Shown here piece by piece: positions 19,004-28,044 of a DNA stretch of 64,000 nucleotides. Numbering within the stretch: the stretch's first letter is position 1; every line of letters begins with the position of its first letter. Made by a program: the position numbers and the translations under genes. The stretch comes from Streptomyces sp. NBC_00442 (GTDB lineage Bacteria; Actinomycetota; Actinomycetes; Streptomycetales; Streptomycetaceae): the NCBI RefSeq assembly GCF_036014195.1, contig NZ_CP107918.1, positions 6,572,001 to 6,636,000 on the forward strand, read 5' to 3'. A model generated the notes under the pieces. That model searched no databases, was not told the origin of the DNA, and worked only from the letters and a program-made list of their open reading frames with translations.

Positions 19004-19157
19004 GCGGCGGCTTCGGAAAGCCGCACATTGAGAACGTAAGACCTGTATGGCCCCTGGGTCAAGCGGAGTTGAGGCACTGTGTGGGCCGATTTGCGACTGT
19101 TCGGCGAGGTGGGGTGAGGCCGTCACGCTCGGTGAGCGAATGAGGGGCGCGGAGTGT

Positions 19158-19751
19158 TTACTCCGGCCCCGGGCGCCATTCGTACCCCTCCCGCACCTGC
19201 CGCACCACCGTGTCCGCGAAGGGGCGCGAAGGGTCGTCGTCGAAATGACGCACCTCCGCCTCCGTCCACTGCGCCCAGAAGGCGGTGAGCTCGGTTCCGT
19301 CGCGGCGCCGGCCCCGCTCCCAGGACGCTTCGGCGTCCAGGTCCATCCAGGCGAGCAGGGCGAGCGAGGGCCGCAGCGCCCGGCGGCCGGCCCCGACCCC
19401 CTCGACGAGGACCACGGGCGCCGGCTCCAGGGTGCGCGCGTCCGTGAAGCGCCGCAGGTGCCAGTCGTACGGCTCGTACCGGGCCGCCTCGCCGCGCGCG
19501 AACGGGGCGAGCACCTGGCGGCGGAACCGGTCCGTCCAGCCGAAGAACTCCTCGTGCGTGGCCAGATCGTCCAGATGCAGCACCGGCGCCCCGTCCAGCT
19601 CCTGAGCGAGCAGCCCCGCGAAGGTGGACTTCCCCGACCCCGCGTGCCCGTCCACCGCGACCAGCCGCACCGGCCCGCATGACGGCGCCAACGTCCTTAC
19701 GGATGCGGCCAGTTCGGCCAGTGAGCTAGCGGGGTGGGGCGAGTTGTTCAT
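19158..19751 (-). CDS. uridine kinase-like P-loop protein
   Basis: This 197-residue cytosolic protein resembles uridine/phosphoribulokinase-type kinases. Walker A is VDGHAGSGKST (about residues 33-43), followed by HLDDLATHEEFFGWTDRF, a RYEPYDW substrate strand and VVLVEGVGAGRRALRP. Residues from 130 on give the lid helices. The start ATG 19751 is the first in a reasonable context. The exact substrate is not shown by the sequence, because these short actinobacterial homologues differ from classical Udk. A hairpin terminator lies downstream, and the C39-like gene is divergent. Confidence 0.8.
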   Translation of the reverse strand: MNNSPHPASSLAELAASVRTLAPSCGPVRLVAVDGHAGSGKSTFAGLLAQELDGAPVLHLDDLATHEEFFGWTDRFRRQVLAPFARGEAARYEPYDWHLRRFTDARTLEPAPVVLVEGVGAGRRALRPSLALLAWMDLDAEASWERGRRRDGTELTAFWAQWTEAEVRHFDDDPSRPFADTVVRQVREGYEWRPGPE

Positions 19752-19838
19752 GCGTCCTGCCTGGGTGCGGTCGACGTGTCCGGTGTCCGACCGTACCCGT
19801 CGACGGGGCGGCCACCCGGGCCCTGCCCAGGTCATGCC

Positions 19839-19854
19839 AGTGGTCGAGACCAAT
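19839..19854. promoter_or_regulatory. dre-like site (DasR) upstream of the C39-like peptidase gene
   Basis: AGTGGTCGAGACCAAT is a near-perfect palindrome. It differs from the published dre consensus (AGTGGTCTAGACCACT, from memory) at three positions, one central and two in the last arm. It lies 114 bp before the peptidase ATG and 88 bp before the divergent kinase ATG. Confidence 0.6.
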
Positions 19855-19967
19855 ATTGGAGGCGGGACGCGTGCCGAATCACTGGCAGGAGGGCCCCGGC
19901 AACCGGGATAGTGGGCCCGCTGTCGTGCACGCACCACCCCATCCGTAATCGACTGGGGGTCCTCACC

Positions 19968-21332
19968 ATGACCGGCTCCACCCCACGCAGAACCGTCCTC
20001 GCCGCGGCCGTCGCCGTCGCGGCCGGGGCCGCCGTGACCTCCTCCGGCGCACCGGCGGCCGCGTCCGCCCGCGCGCCCCGACCCGGACAGGGCCGGCAAC
20101 TCGTGGACAACCAGGCCTGGACCACACACGCCCAGTGGCGCACCGGCACCGCACACGGCGTGCGCGCCGGGGCGGGCCGCCGCCCAGGCATCGTGATCGA
20201 CCGCCCCGCGGGGACCACCGTCTACGCCGACCCGCACACCCACACGAGCGCCACCTGGGAGTATGCGAGCTGGACCTCCCCCCTGCACCGCTCCGCCGTC
20301 CCCGCCACCGAAGCCGTCGCCCACTGGAACGCCGACACCCCCGCCGGGACGTGGCTCCAGATCGAGCTGCTCGGCACCTACACCGACGGCACCGAGACCC
20401 CCGCGTACGTCATGGGCCGCTGGACGGCGGGCGACGGTGACGGCGACATCCGGCGCACCTCCGTCGACGGCCAGGGCGACGGCAAGAGCTCCATCTCGAC
20501 GGACACCTTCGCGATCGACGCCCCCGCCACCGGCCTGCGCCTGGCGGCCTACCGGCTGCGGATCACGCTCTACCGCCGGCCGGGCACCCGGCTCACGCCG
20601 ACGGTGTGGCGGCTCGGCGCGATGGCGTCCGACATCCCCGACCGGTTCACGGTGGACGCCTCGACCCCCGCCTTCGCGGGCGAGCTGGAGGTGCCGAGCT
20701 ACTCGCAGGAGATCCACAAGGGCCAGTACCCGCAGTACGACAACGGCGGCGAGGCCTGGTGCAGCCCCACCTCCTCGCAGATGATCATCGAGCACTGGGG
20801 GCGGAAGCCGGACCCCGCCGATCTCGCCTGGGTCGACCCGTCCTACGCCGACCCCCAGGTCTGCCAAGCCGCCCGGGGCACGTACGACCACCAGTACGCG
20901 GGCTGCGGCAACTGGCCCTTCAACGCGGCCTACGCCGCGACCTACCGGGACATGAGCGCCGTCGTCACCCGGCTGCGCTCCCTGAACGACGTGGAGGACC
21001 TGGTCCGCGCGGGCATCCCGGCCATAACGTCCCAGTCGTTCCTGGCGACGGAGCTGACCGGCGCCGGCTACGGCACCGCGGGCCACCTGATGACGGTGAT
21101 CGGCTTCACCGCCATCGGAGACGTGATCGCCCACGATCCCGCCGCGCCCGGCGACAGCGCCGTGCGCCGTGTCTACAAGCGGCGCGAGTTCGAGAACATC
21201 TGGCTGCGGACCAAGCGCTACAACGCGAGCGGCAACGTGGCGTCCGGCACAGGCGGCGTCTGCTACCTGTACTGGCCGGCCGACCCGACGCCCAGGCAGC
21301 GCACGGCCCTCGCGGCCGTCGGCATCCGCTGA
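19968..21332 (+). CDS. Tat-exported C39-like (papain-fold) peptidase family protein
   Basis: This 454-residue secreted protein has a twin-arginine signal (STPRRTVLAAAVAVAAGAA) and Ala-X-Ala cleavage near residue 35. Residues 45-220 look like a beta-rich domain. The C-terminal half (about 235-450) is the C39-like 2 peptidase fold, with EAWCSPTSSQMIIEHWG giving the catalytic Cys and GTAGHLMTVIGF the His. The function is unknown; a cell-wall or peptide substrate is likely. It starts at ATG 19968. The dre-like site upstream suggests induction with the chitin/GlcNAc regulon (inference). Confidence 0.82.
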   Translation: MTGSTPRRTVLAAAVAVAAGAAVTSSGAPAAASARAPRPGQGRQLVDNQAWTTHAQWRTGTAHGVRAGAGRRPGIVIDRPAGTTVYADPHTHTSATWEYASWTSPLHRSAVPATEAVAHWNADTPAGTWLQIELLGTYTDGTETPAYVMGRWTAGDGDGDIRRTSVDGQGDGKSSISTDTFAIDAPATGLRLAAYRLRITLYRRPGTRLTPTVWRLGAMASDIPDRFTVDASTPAFAGELEVPSYSQEIHKGQYPQYDNGGEAWCSPTSSQMIIEHWGRKPDPADLAWVDPSYADPQVCQAARGTYDHQYAGCGNWPFNAAYAATYRDMSAVVTRLRSLNDVEDLVRAGIPAITSQSFLATELTGAGYGTAGHLMTVIGFTAIGDVIAHDPAAPGDSAVRRVYKRREFENIWLRTKRYNASGNVASGTGGVCYLYWPADPTPRQRTALAAVGIR

Positions 21333-21451
21333 GCGTGCGGCCGGCACCTCGGGGCAGTGACGAACGTCTCTACCCCGGGGCCCCGGTCCGCTGGCACTGT
21401 GGAACGGTCACCGGGGGGACCGTGCACCACCACACGACCGAGTGAGTTCCC

Positions 21452-21616
21452 ATGACTCTGCCTGCCACCACGCTCGACGACCCCCGCGCCCTGGCCGAGC
21501 TGCGCGCCCGCACCGGCGGCCCCAAGGACACCGGCCCCAAGATCCTGGAACACGTCCTGGGCTGGACCCTCGTGGTGGTCATCGCCATGCTGGTCACGCA
21601 GGCCGGGCTGTTCTAG
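21452..21616 (+). CDS. small SCO1431-like membrane protein
   Basis: This 54-residue protein has a charged N-terminal half (RALAELRARTGGPKDTGPKILEHV) and one C-terminal membrane helix (LGWTLVVVIAMLVTQAGLF). This matches my memory of the SCO1431 family of small Streptomyces membrane proteins, of unknown role. It starts at ATG 21452, 119 nt after the peptidase gene, and ends 19 nt from the convergent membrane-protein gene. Confidence 0.78.
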   Translation: MTLPATTLDDPRALAELRARTGGPKDTGPKILEHVLGWTLVVVIAMLVTQAGLF

Positions 21617-21635
21617 GGCCTGTCCGACGGCACGT

Positions 21636-22496
21636 TCAGTCGGCCTTCCAGTGCCGTTCGGGGATGCCGACCACGCCGTACAGCGCCCGTACCGGTGAGC
21701 GCCGCGCCAGCAGCGCCGGGCCCGCGAGGGCGGCGAAGAGCGCGAGCCCCAGCGGCCACCCCGCCAGACGCACCAGCGCGCTCGCGGCCACGGCCCCGAT
21801 GAACGGCAGCCCGTAGACCCCGGCCGCGGCGACGGCCACCGCGAGCACCCGCGCCACCTTCCGGTCCTCGTCCGCGCCCGGCAGCTCCCAGCCCTCCACC
21901 AGCCAGCCGATCTCCGTGATGAGCAGGGTGGCGATGACGGCGGCCCCGAGCACGAGGAGCGCGAGGAAGGTCCCCGACGTCATGAAGTGCAGCAGGTGGT
22001 TGACCACGCTGTCCTTGGACCACGCGCGCAGCTCCCGCCGGTCGGTGGTGAGCAGACGGCGGTAGCCCGTGCCGTCCCAGCCGTGGACGAGCACCGCGAA
22101 CAGCAGGAAGTGCGCGCCGACGCTCTGCAGATAGGCCCAGTACCCGGCCCCCACCAGAACCAGCGCTTGCGCGACGAGGAACCCGAGCAGCGCGGCGATC
22201 ACCGTGCCGCCCGCGTAGAGCAGCACGAACCCGGCCCACACGCCGTGCGCGTCGCGTGCCACCTGCATCGTTGCCCACGACGGGTTCTGCCACATCATGA
22301 ACAGCCCCGTGGGCACGAGGAGTACGGCCGCGAAGAGCACGGTCAGCATGAGGTACGGGTTGGCGGCGTGGCTGCGCGTGCGTATGCCCTCCTCGTGCAC
22401 CGAACGCTGCCACCACTGGAGCTGGCGGGCCGCGGCGACGGCGAAGGTGGCGCCCGTCGCGTACGCCCAGAACAGCACGGCCTGGATCGGGATCAC
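21636..22496 (-). CDS. polytopic membrane protein of unknown function
   Basis: This 286-residue protein has about seven hydrophobic segments, starting with VIPIQAVLFWAYATGATFAVAAA. A cytoplasmic loop carries RQLQWWQRSVHEEGIRTRSHAANPYLM, and HGWDGTGYRRLLTTDRRELRAW lies in the middle. I do not recognise the family. It starts at GTG 22496, overlapping the stop of the DUF6114 gene by 4 nt (GTGA), so it is the third gene of a coupled run. Confidence 0.75.
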   Translation of the reverse strand: MIPIQAVLFWAYATGATFAVAAARQLQWWQRSVHEEGIRTRSHAANPYLMLTVLFAAVLLVPTGLFMMWQNPSWATMQVARDAHGVWAGFVLLYAGGTVIAALLGFLVAQALVLVGAGYWAYLQSVGAHFLLFAVLVHGWDGTGYRRLLTTDRRELRAWSKDSVVNHLLHFMTSGTFLALLVLGAAVIATLLITEIGWLVEGWELPGADEDRKVARVLAVAVAAAGVYGLPFIGAVAASALVRLAGWPLGLALFAALAGPALLARRSPVRALYGVVGIPERHWKAD

Positions 22497-23713
22497 GAGG
22501 CCCCCAGGGTCAGACCGTTCGCGACGATCGAGTCCGAGGTGACCAGCGCCTGTTCGGCCGTCACCTGTGTCATGAAGACGAACGGCGGGACGATCGGCGG
22601 CACCGGCAGGGTGTCGGGGTCGAAGGTGAGGCAGAGCAGCCCTTCGAGGCAGCCGCTGAACTTGCTGAGGTACAGCGTCACGTTTCCGCTCAGGTCCAAC
22701 GAGGTTGCCCCCAGGGCGAGTTCGTCGTGGCCGTCGCGGGTCTTGAGGCGGTAGTCGGTGAGCGAGGCCGACGTCATCCTGAGGACCAGGACCTTGAGGG
22801 GGCCGTGCGCGGTGGGCACCGTGGTCACCCCGGCGAGCAGGAAGCCGTGGGGCGCGAAGCGGGTGGTGGTGACCGTCGGCGGCACGAGGGGCGCGGTGAC
22901 GGGGCCGGCCCGGAGCGGAGCAGGGGCCTGCGCCGGCCGGGCCTGCGCCGGTGCCTGTGCCTGCGCCGGTGGGCGTGGGCCGAGGGCGACCAGGAGGGCC
23001 ACGGGCAGGGCGGCGGCCAGGGTGCGCTGGGTGCGTACGCCCGCCGTGCGCCCGGCGCCGCGCTCCTTCGGCGTCCAGCCGAACCCCATGGCGCTGCCCG
23101 CGATGCCGAACGCAATGCCGACCAGGAACCCGCCGAGGTTCGTCGCCGCGAAGGAGAGCACCGAAAGGATCAGGGCGTTGAGGGACACGTAGTGCCGCGT
23201 GTGCGGCAGGAACCACAGGAAGAGGCCGGCGACCACGAGGGCGAGACCGATGCCGATGGCGGCGATGCCGCCGAGCCCGAGACTGACCAGGATCGTCAGT
23301 GGTGACAGCGGCACCACGAGCAGCTCCACCCCGCCGAGCACGAGGAAGAGCCCGGCCCAGAACGGCCGCGTCCGCCGCCAGCCCCGCAGCGCGCGGCGCG
23401 CCTCGGGCAGAGGCAGCCGCTCATCGAGCCACGCGTGCCGCACGCCAGGAGCCCCGCCCTCGCCGGGCCGGGGCGCGCCGCGCCGGGGCTGGGCCGGCCG
23501 GTGTGGTCCGGACCTGGGCGTACCGGGATCCGTCTCGCCGCCCCGGGCCGGCACGGCCGGTATCCAGGGCTGCGGCCGTCCCGGCCCCGACGCGGGGGCG
23601 CCGCAGGTGCCGGGGGCCTCGGGGGCTTCGCGGGTGCCACCTGCGCCGGACGCGCCCGGGGTGTCGCTCGCGGCGCGGGGGAGTCCGAGCAGGGCCAGGC
23701 GTCTCAGAAGCAC
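22493..23713 (-). CDS. DUF6114-type membrane protein with proline-rich N-terminus
   Basis: This 406-residue protein has a Pro/Gly/Ala-rich, probably disordered N-terminus (about 1-85). A four-helix membrane domain of DUF6114 type follows (about 105-215, with RTRPFWAGLFLVLGGVELL and FGIAGSAMGFGWTPKER). A Pro/Ala/Gln segment leads to a C-terminal beta-rich part resembling the neighbouring DUF6230 fold. GTG 23713 overlaps the DUF6230 stop by 10 nt. The DUF6230-DUF6114 pair is common in Streptomyces with unknown function. A shorter form starting near residue 80 cannot be excluded. Confidence 0.72.
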   Translation of the reverse strand: MLLRRLALLGLPRAASDTPGASGAGGTREAPEAPGTCGAPASGPGRPQPWIPAVPARGGETDPGTPRSGPHRPAQPRRGAPRPGEGGAPGVRHAWLDERLPLPEARRALRGWRRTRPFWAGLFLVLGGVELLVVPLSPLTILVSLGLGGIAAIGIGLALVVAGLFLWFLPHTRHYVSLNALILSVLSFAATNLGGFLVGIAFGIAGSAMGFGWTPKERGAGRTAGVRTQRTLAAALPVALLVALGPRPPAQAQAPAQARPAQAPAPLRAGPVTAPLVPPTVTTTRFAPHGFLLAGVTTVPTAHGPLKVLVLRMTSASLTDYRLKTRDGHDELALGATSLDLSGNVTLYLSKFSGCLEGLLCLTFDPDTLPVPPIVPPFVFMTQVTAEQALVTSDSIVANGLTLGAS

Positions 23714-24318
23714 TTCTTGCCGCCGATGCTCACATCGACCTTCATCCCCTTCAGCCGGAAGTTGCCACCGGTCGCCGACCAGGCATGCGACTTCACACCG
23801 TCGACCTCGATGTCCCCCGCCTGGAGTCCGAACTTGCCCTGCTCGCCCCGAACTCCCTTGACCGCGTCGAGCGTTGAGGCGTCCCGCCCGATCTCGGCCG
23901 TGCCGAACCGCGCGTCGCCGACCAGGTCCTCGCCGTCGATGACCAGGTTGCTGGCCGTGACCTCGCCCGCGTCGCCGCCCGCCGTCAGCTTGAACACCAC
24001 CGTGCCGACGGGGGTGCTCACCTCGGCGGACTGGCAGATGTCACTGAGCTTCGCGTCGCCGATTCCCAGCAACGCCACGGGGTGGCCCTTGCCGTCGGCG
24101 GACCTGTCCGTCTGGACGAACGAGGAGAGCCCCGAACTCGTCAGCTTCCCCGACGCGACCTGAAAACTGGTGCCGGACACCGCGAACGACGCGGCCAGCG
24201 CGCCCTCCGCCATCACATTGGCCATGATCCCGACCGCGAGGACCGCCGGAAGGGCGACGACGGCGGTCTTCTTCCAGGCTGTTGCGCCCTCGGCCAACGG
24301 CCTTTTGGCTGCGCTCAC
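23704..24318 (-). CDS. DUF6230 family exported/anchored protein
   Basis: This 204-residue protein has a short basic N-terminus (KRPLAEGATAWKK) and one hydrophobic helix (TAVVALPAVLAVGIMANVMAEGALA), with the beta-rich rest outside the membrane (SFAVSGTSFQVASGKL, ending GGKKCF). GTG 24318 has GGGAGGAT directly upstream; longer frames run into the divergent promoter and are rejected. Some databases mislabel such proteins as cholesterol esterase. The gene is divergent from the TetR regulator and is first of a three-gene overlapping run. Confidence 0.78.
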   Translation of the reverse strand: MSAAKRPLAEGATAWKKTAVVALPAVLAVGIMANVMAEGALAASFAVSGTSFQVASGKLTSSGLSSFVQTDRSADGKGHPVALLGIGDAKLSDICQSAEVSTPVGTVVFKLTAGGDAGEVTASNLVIDGEDLVGDARFGTAEIGRDASTLDAVKGVRGEQGKFGLQAGDIEVDGVKSHAWSATGGNFRLKGMKVDVSIGGKKCF

Positions 24319-24430
24319 TTGATCCTCCCGTACGATCCGGCGAACCCTCGGAAAGGCGGTGCAGGGGGAGTGCGGAGGCAGGTCTGCCATACTGCGGGCA
24401 TCCTGCGGCAGTTGGAGACTAGGGCTCAAT

Positions 24431-25057
24431 TTGAATAATAGTCAACAGGGCGGAACGACCGAGAGATCCCAGGCGCGTCGCTCCGAACTCATCGCGACAG
24501 GGCGGAAGTTGTTCGCCGACACCTCGTACGACGCGCTGTCGATGGATGACATCGCCAAGCAGGCGGGGGTGGCCAAGGGCCTGATCTACTACTACTTCAA
24601 GTCCAAACGGGGCTACTACCTCGCCATCGTCGAGGACTCCGTCGCCGATCTGGTGTCGCGCGCCGGGAGCGACACCGAGCTGCCCCGCGCCGAACGGGTG
24701 CACCGCACCATCGACGGCTATCTCCGCTACGCCGAGCACCACCAGGCGGCGTACCGGACGATCGTCACCGGCGGGGTCGGCTTCGACACCCAGGTCCAGG
24801 AGATCCGGGACGCGGTGCGCGAGGAGCTGATCGCCACCATCGCCGAGGGCGCCTACGGCACCCGGGAGGTACCGGTGCTCGCCCGGCTCGCGCTGCTCGG
24901 CTGGCTCGGCAGCGTGGAGAGCGTCACCCTCGACTGGCTCGGCGACCTCGAACCGCCCCGCGACACGGTGCGCGAGCTGCTCGTACGCCTGCTGCGGCGC
25001 ACCCTGGACACCATCGAGGAGTTCGAGCCGTCCTGCCCCTCGCCGGACAGCCCCTAG
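24431..25057 (+). CDS. TetR family transcriptional regulator
   Basis: This protein of about 208 residues has an N-terminal HTH (about 10-58, ATGRKLFADTSYDALSMDDIAKQAGVAKGLIYYYFKSK) and a helical ligand domain. No in-frame ATG or GTG lies close to the HTH. TTG 24431 is my best start, possibly leaderless. It overlaps TTGAATAATAGTCAA, a 15-bp imperfect palindrome that may be an autoregulatory operator. The gene is divergent from the DUF6230-DUF6114 run, the probable target (inference). Confidence 0.85.
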   Translation: MNNSQQGGTTERSQARRSELIATGRKLFADTSYDALSMDDIAKQAGVAKGLIYYYFKSKRGYYLAIVEDSVADLVSRAGSDTELPRAERVHRTIDGYLRYAEHHQAAYRTIVTGGVGFDTQVQEIRDAVREELIATIAEGAYGTREVPVLARLALLGWLGSVESVTLDWLGDLEPPRDTVRELLVRLLRRTLDTIEEFEPSCPSPDSP

Positions 25058-25171
25058 GCGTCCGGACGGGCCCTGGGCATCCGGACGGCCTGGTATCCGG
25101 ACAGCCCCTGGGCGCGCACCGATGGGGGCGGGCGGCCGCAGCCACCCGCCCCCTTCGTCTCAACTCGTCTG

Positions 25172-26476
25172 CTAGCGAATTGACTTGATCAGCTCACCGT
25201 TGGTGGTGTCGCCGCTCAGCTCCCACAGGAACGTGCCGCCGAGCGCCTGGCTGTCCTTGTAGGTCATCTTCCCGGCGATGGTGGACGGGGTGTCGTAGCT
25301 CCACCAGTTGTTCCCGCAGTAGGCGTACGCCGTGCCCGCGACGGTGCCGTTGGCGGGGCACGTGGTCTTGAGCACCTTGTAGTCCTCGATGCCCTGCTCG
25401 TACGTGCCCGCGGCGGGGCCCGTGGCGGTGCCGCCGGGCGCCTTCTGGGTCACGCCGGTCCAGCCGCGCCCGTAGAAGCCGATGCCGAGCAGGAGCTTGC
25501 CGGACGGGACGCCGAGCTTCTTGAGCTTCTGGATGGCGGCGTCGGTGGTGAACCCCTGCGTGGGCAGGCCGCTGTAGGAGGTCAGCGGGGAGTGCGGGGC
25601 GGTCGGACCCTGGGCGGCCCAGGCGCCGAAGAAGTCGTACGTCATCGGGTTGTACCAGTCGACGTACTGGGCGGCGCCCGCGTAGTCGGTCGCCTCCATC
25701 TTGCCGCCCGCCGACGCGTCCGCGGTGATGGCGGCCGTCACCAGACTGGATCCGCCGAACTTCGAACGCAGCGCCGCCAGAAGGTTCTTGAAGGCGTCCC
25801 GCCCGCTGGTGTCGCAGGTGAGACCGCAGGCGTTGGGATACTCCCAGTCGATGTCGATGCCGTCGAACACGTCGGCCCAGCGCGGGTCCTTCACCAGCGA
25901 GTAGCAGGAGGAGGCGAACGCGGCCGGATTCTTCGCGGCCTCGGCGAAGCCGCCCGACCAGGTCCAACCGCCGAACGACCAGAGGACCTTGAGTCCGGGG
26001 TGCTTCTTCTTCAGCTCGCGGAGCTGGTTGATGCTGCCCGCGACCGGCTGGTCCCAGGTGTCGGCGGTGCCGTTCACGCTGGAGGAGGCGTCGTACGTCT
26101 TCTGGTAGTCGGCGTAGGCGTCACCGATGGCGCACTTCCCGCCGGTGACGTTGCCGAACGCGTAGTTGATGTGGGTCAGCTTGGCCGCGGAACCGGACGT
26201 CTCGATGTTCTTGACGTGGTAATTGCGCTGGTAGACGCCCCAGTCGGTGAAGTATCCGACGACCTTGGAGCCGGCCGCGGCCGGCGCGGCCGCGGGAGCG
26301 GCGACGGGAGCGGGCGCCGAAGCGGGCTCGGGCGAGGCGCTGGCGCTGCCGGCGAGCAGGGTCACGCCGAGCGCGGCGGTACACGCGGCGGCGATCAGGG
26401 ACGTGAAGCGGGTACGGGCGCCCGTTGCTCGAACGGGGTTGAGCGCGTGGGGGATTGGGGGGAGGGGGCCGGGCAT
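25172..26476 (-). CDS. chiD: secreted GH18 chitinase (ChiD type)
   Basis: This 434-residue endochitinase has a signal peptide (residues 1-47: RTRFTSLIAAACTAALGVTLLAGSASA), an Ala/Pro linker to about 70, and one GH18 barrel with the catalytic motif FDGIDIDWEYP, MTYDFFGAW and a final FLWELSGD strand. No binding module is present. Start ATG 26476 follows GAGGAG. The promoter carries the same paired 12-bp repeats as the 5.3-kb chitinase. By gene order it corresponds to S. coelicolor ChiD, a symbol from synteny memory. Confidence 0.93.
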   Translation of the reverse strand: MPGPLPPIPHALNPVRATGARTRFTSLIAAACTAALGVTLLAGSASASPEPASAPAPVAAPAAAPAAAGSKVVGYFTDWGVYQRNYHVKNIETSGSAAKLTHINYAFGNVTGGKCAIGDAYADYQKTYDASSSVNGTADTWDQPVAGSINQLRELKKKHPGLKVLWSFGGWTWSGGFAEAAKNPAAFASSCYSLVKDPRWADVFDGIDIDWEYPNACGLTCDTSGRDAFKNLLAALRSKFGGSSLVTAAITADASAGGKMEATDYAGAAQYVDWYNPMTYDFFGAWAAQGPTAPHSPLTSYSGLPTQGFTTDAAIQKLKKLGVPSGKLLLGIGFYGRGWTGVTQKAPGGTATGPAAGTYEQGIEDYKVLKTTCPANGTVAGTAYAYCGNNWWSYDTPSTIAGKMTYKDSQALGGTFLWELSGDTTNGELIKSIR

Positions 26477-26584
26477 CGTGATCTCCTCGTGGGGAGGGGA
26501 GAGCGGGGGCAGGGCGCGACGGCGCGACAACGTGACGACGACGAGAAGGCGATTGACATGAACGCACTAAGTCGCTGAAGGGAA

Positions 26585-26625
26585 CGCTAGAAGGACTAGA
26601 CCAGACCGGTCAATGGTGCGGACCA
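26585..26625 (-). promoter_or_regulatory. chiD promoter with paired DasR-type 12-bp repeats
   Basis: On the minus strand TTGACC (26608-26613) and CTAGCG (26585-26590) are 17 nt apart. The direct 12-mers TGGTCCGCACCA (26614-26625) and TGGTCTAGTCCT (26592-26603) start 22 bp apart, the same layout as in the other chitinase promoter here. TGGTCTAGTCCT is identical in both. Confidence 0.88.
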
Positions 26626-26871
26626 ACTCCGGAGCGCTCAGTTCCGGGAGCGCGCCGAGAACCCCGTCCGGTGTGCGGGCGGCGGAAATCGTGATCTTGG
26701 AGCCAGTGACGGGACGCGTCCGATCGGGCATACTCACAGCGCCACGGCCACCCGCCTGCTACTTCTGTGACCCGGAAGGGAAGGTAACGGCCGTAGAGCA
26801 GAGTCACCGGCGGCGCCGCCACACCCTGCGCGTGCGTCCGCCGTAGCGCCCGACAGGGAGGAGAGCGCGCC

Positions 26872-28044
26872 ATGCCCGACCGTGCCCCACAGCCGGTGGA
26901 ACGACAGCTGCCCACCGAAGAGGCCCGGGACCTCGTCGCCCTCGTGCGCGACATCGTCCAGCGGGAGATCGCGCCACGGGCCGCCGAGCAGGAGGATGCC
27001 GGCCGGTTCCCGCGCGAGATCTTCACCCTGCTCTCCGAATCCGGACTGCTCGGCCTTCCGTACGACTCCGAATTCGGCGGGGGCGACCAGCCCTACGAGG
27101 TCTACCTCCAGGTCCTCGAGGAACTCGCTGCGGCCCGGCTGACGGTCGGCCTCGGTGTCAGCGTCCACTCGCTGGCCTGTCACGCGCTCGCCGGATACGG
27201 CACCAAGGAGCAGCAGGCCGAGCACCTGCCGTCGATGCTCGCCGGCGGCAAGCTCGGCGCGTACTGCCTCTCCGAGCCCGCATCGGGTTCGGACGCGGCG
27301 TCGCTGCGCACCAGGGCGGTGCGGGACGGCGACGAGTGGGTCATCACCGGCACCAAGGCCTGGATCACCCACGGCGGGATCGCCGACTTCTACACCGTGC
27401 TCGCCCGCACGGGAGGCGAGGGCGCCCGCGGGATCACGGCGTTCCTGGTCCCCGGCGACGCGGAGGGGCTCTCGCCCGCCGTCCCCGAGAAGAAGATGGG
27501 CATGAAGGGCTCGCCCACGGCCCAGCTCCACTTCGACGGCGTACGCGTCCCCGACGCCCGCCGCATCGGTGAGGAGGGGCAGGGCTTCGCGATCGCGCTC
27601 TCCGCGCTCGACTCCGGCCGGCTCGGCATCGCGGCCTGCGCGATCGGTGTCGCCCAGGCCGCCCTGGACGAGGCCCTCGCCTACGCGACCGGGCGGCAGC
27701 AGTTCGGCCGGCCCATCGCCGACTTCCAGGGCCTGCGCTTCATGCTGGCCGACATGGCGACCCAGATCGAGGCGGGCCGCTCGCTGTACCTGGCCGCGGC
27801 CAGGCTGCGCGACGCCGGGCGCCCCTTCTCCCGCCAGGCCGCCATGGCCAAGCTGTTCTGCACGGACGCGGCGATGAAGGTCACGACGGACGCGGTACAG
27901 GTCCTGGGCGGCTACGGCTACACGGCCGACTTCCCGGTCGAGCGGTTCATGCGCGAGGCGAAGGTGCTGCAGATCGTGGAGGGCACGAACCAGATCCAGC
28001 GGATGGTCATCGCCCGGCACCTGGCGGGTCCGGAAACCCGCTGA
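26872..28044 (+). CDS. acyl-CoA dehydrogenase
   Basis: This 390-residue FAD enzyme is the first step of fatty-acid or branched-chain acyl-CoA oxidation. The three-domain family layout is clear: the N-terminal helical part, the FAD-binding signature (YCLSEPASGSDAASLRT, then WVITGTKAWITHGG) in the middle, and the C-terminal QVLGGYGYTADFPVERFMREAKVLQIVEGTNQIQRMVIARHL. The Glu in VEGTNQIQ is in the catalytic-base position. Start ATG 26872 follows GGGAGGAG. The substrate chain length cannot be told. Its 3' end overlaps a small convergent ORF. Confidence 0.95.
   Translation: MPDRAPQPVERQLPTEEARDLVALVRDIVQREIAPRAAEQEDAGRFPREIFTLLSESGLLGLPYDSEFGGGDQPYEVYLQVLEELAAARLTVGLGVSVHSLACHALAGYGTKEQQAEHLPSMLAGGKLGAYCLSEPASGSDAASLRTRAVRDGDEWVITGTKAWITHGGIADFYTVLARTGGEGARGITAFLVPGDAEGLSPAVPEKKMGMKGSPTAQLHFDGVRVPDARRIGEEGQGFAIALSALDSGRLGIAACAIGVAQAALDEALAYATGRQQFGRPIADFQGLRFMLADMATQIEAGRSLYLAAARLRDAGRPFSRQAAMAKLFCTDAAMKVTTDAVQVLGGYGYTADFPVERFMREAKVLQIVEGTNQIQRMVIARHLAGPETR

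Noticed and set aside
18769..19157. tRNA gene in the gap near 19 kb
   Set aside because: No T-loop GGTTCGAATCC-like box or cloverleaf pairing was found. The obvious fold there is the terminator hairpin.
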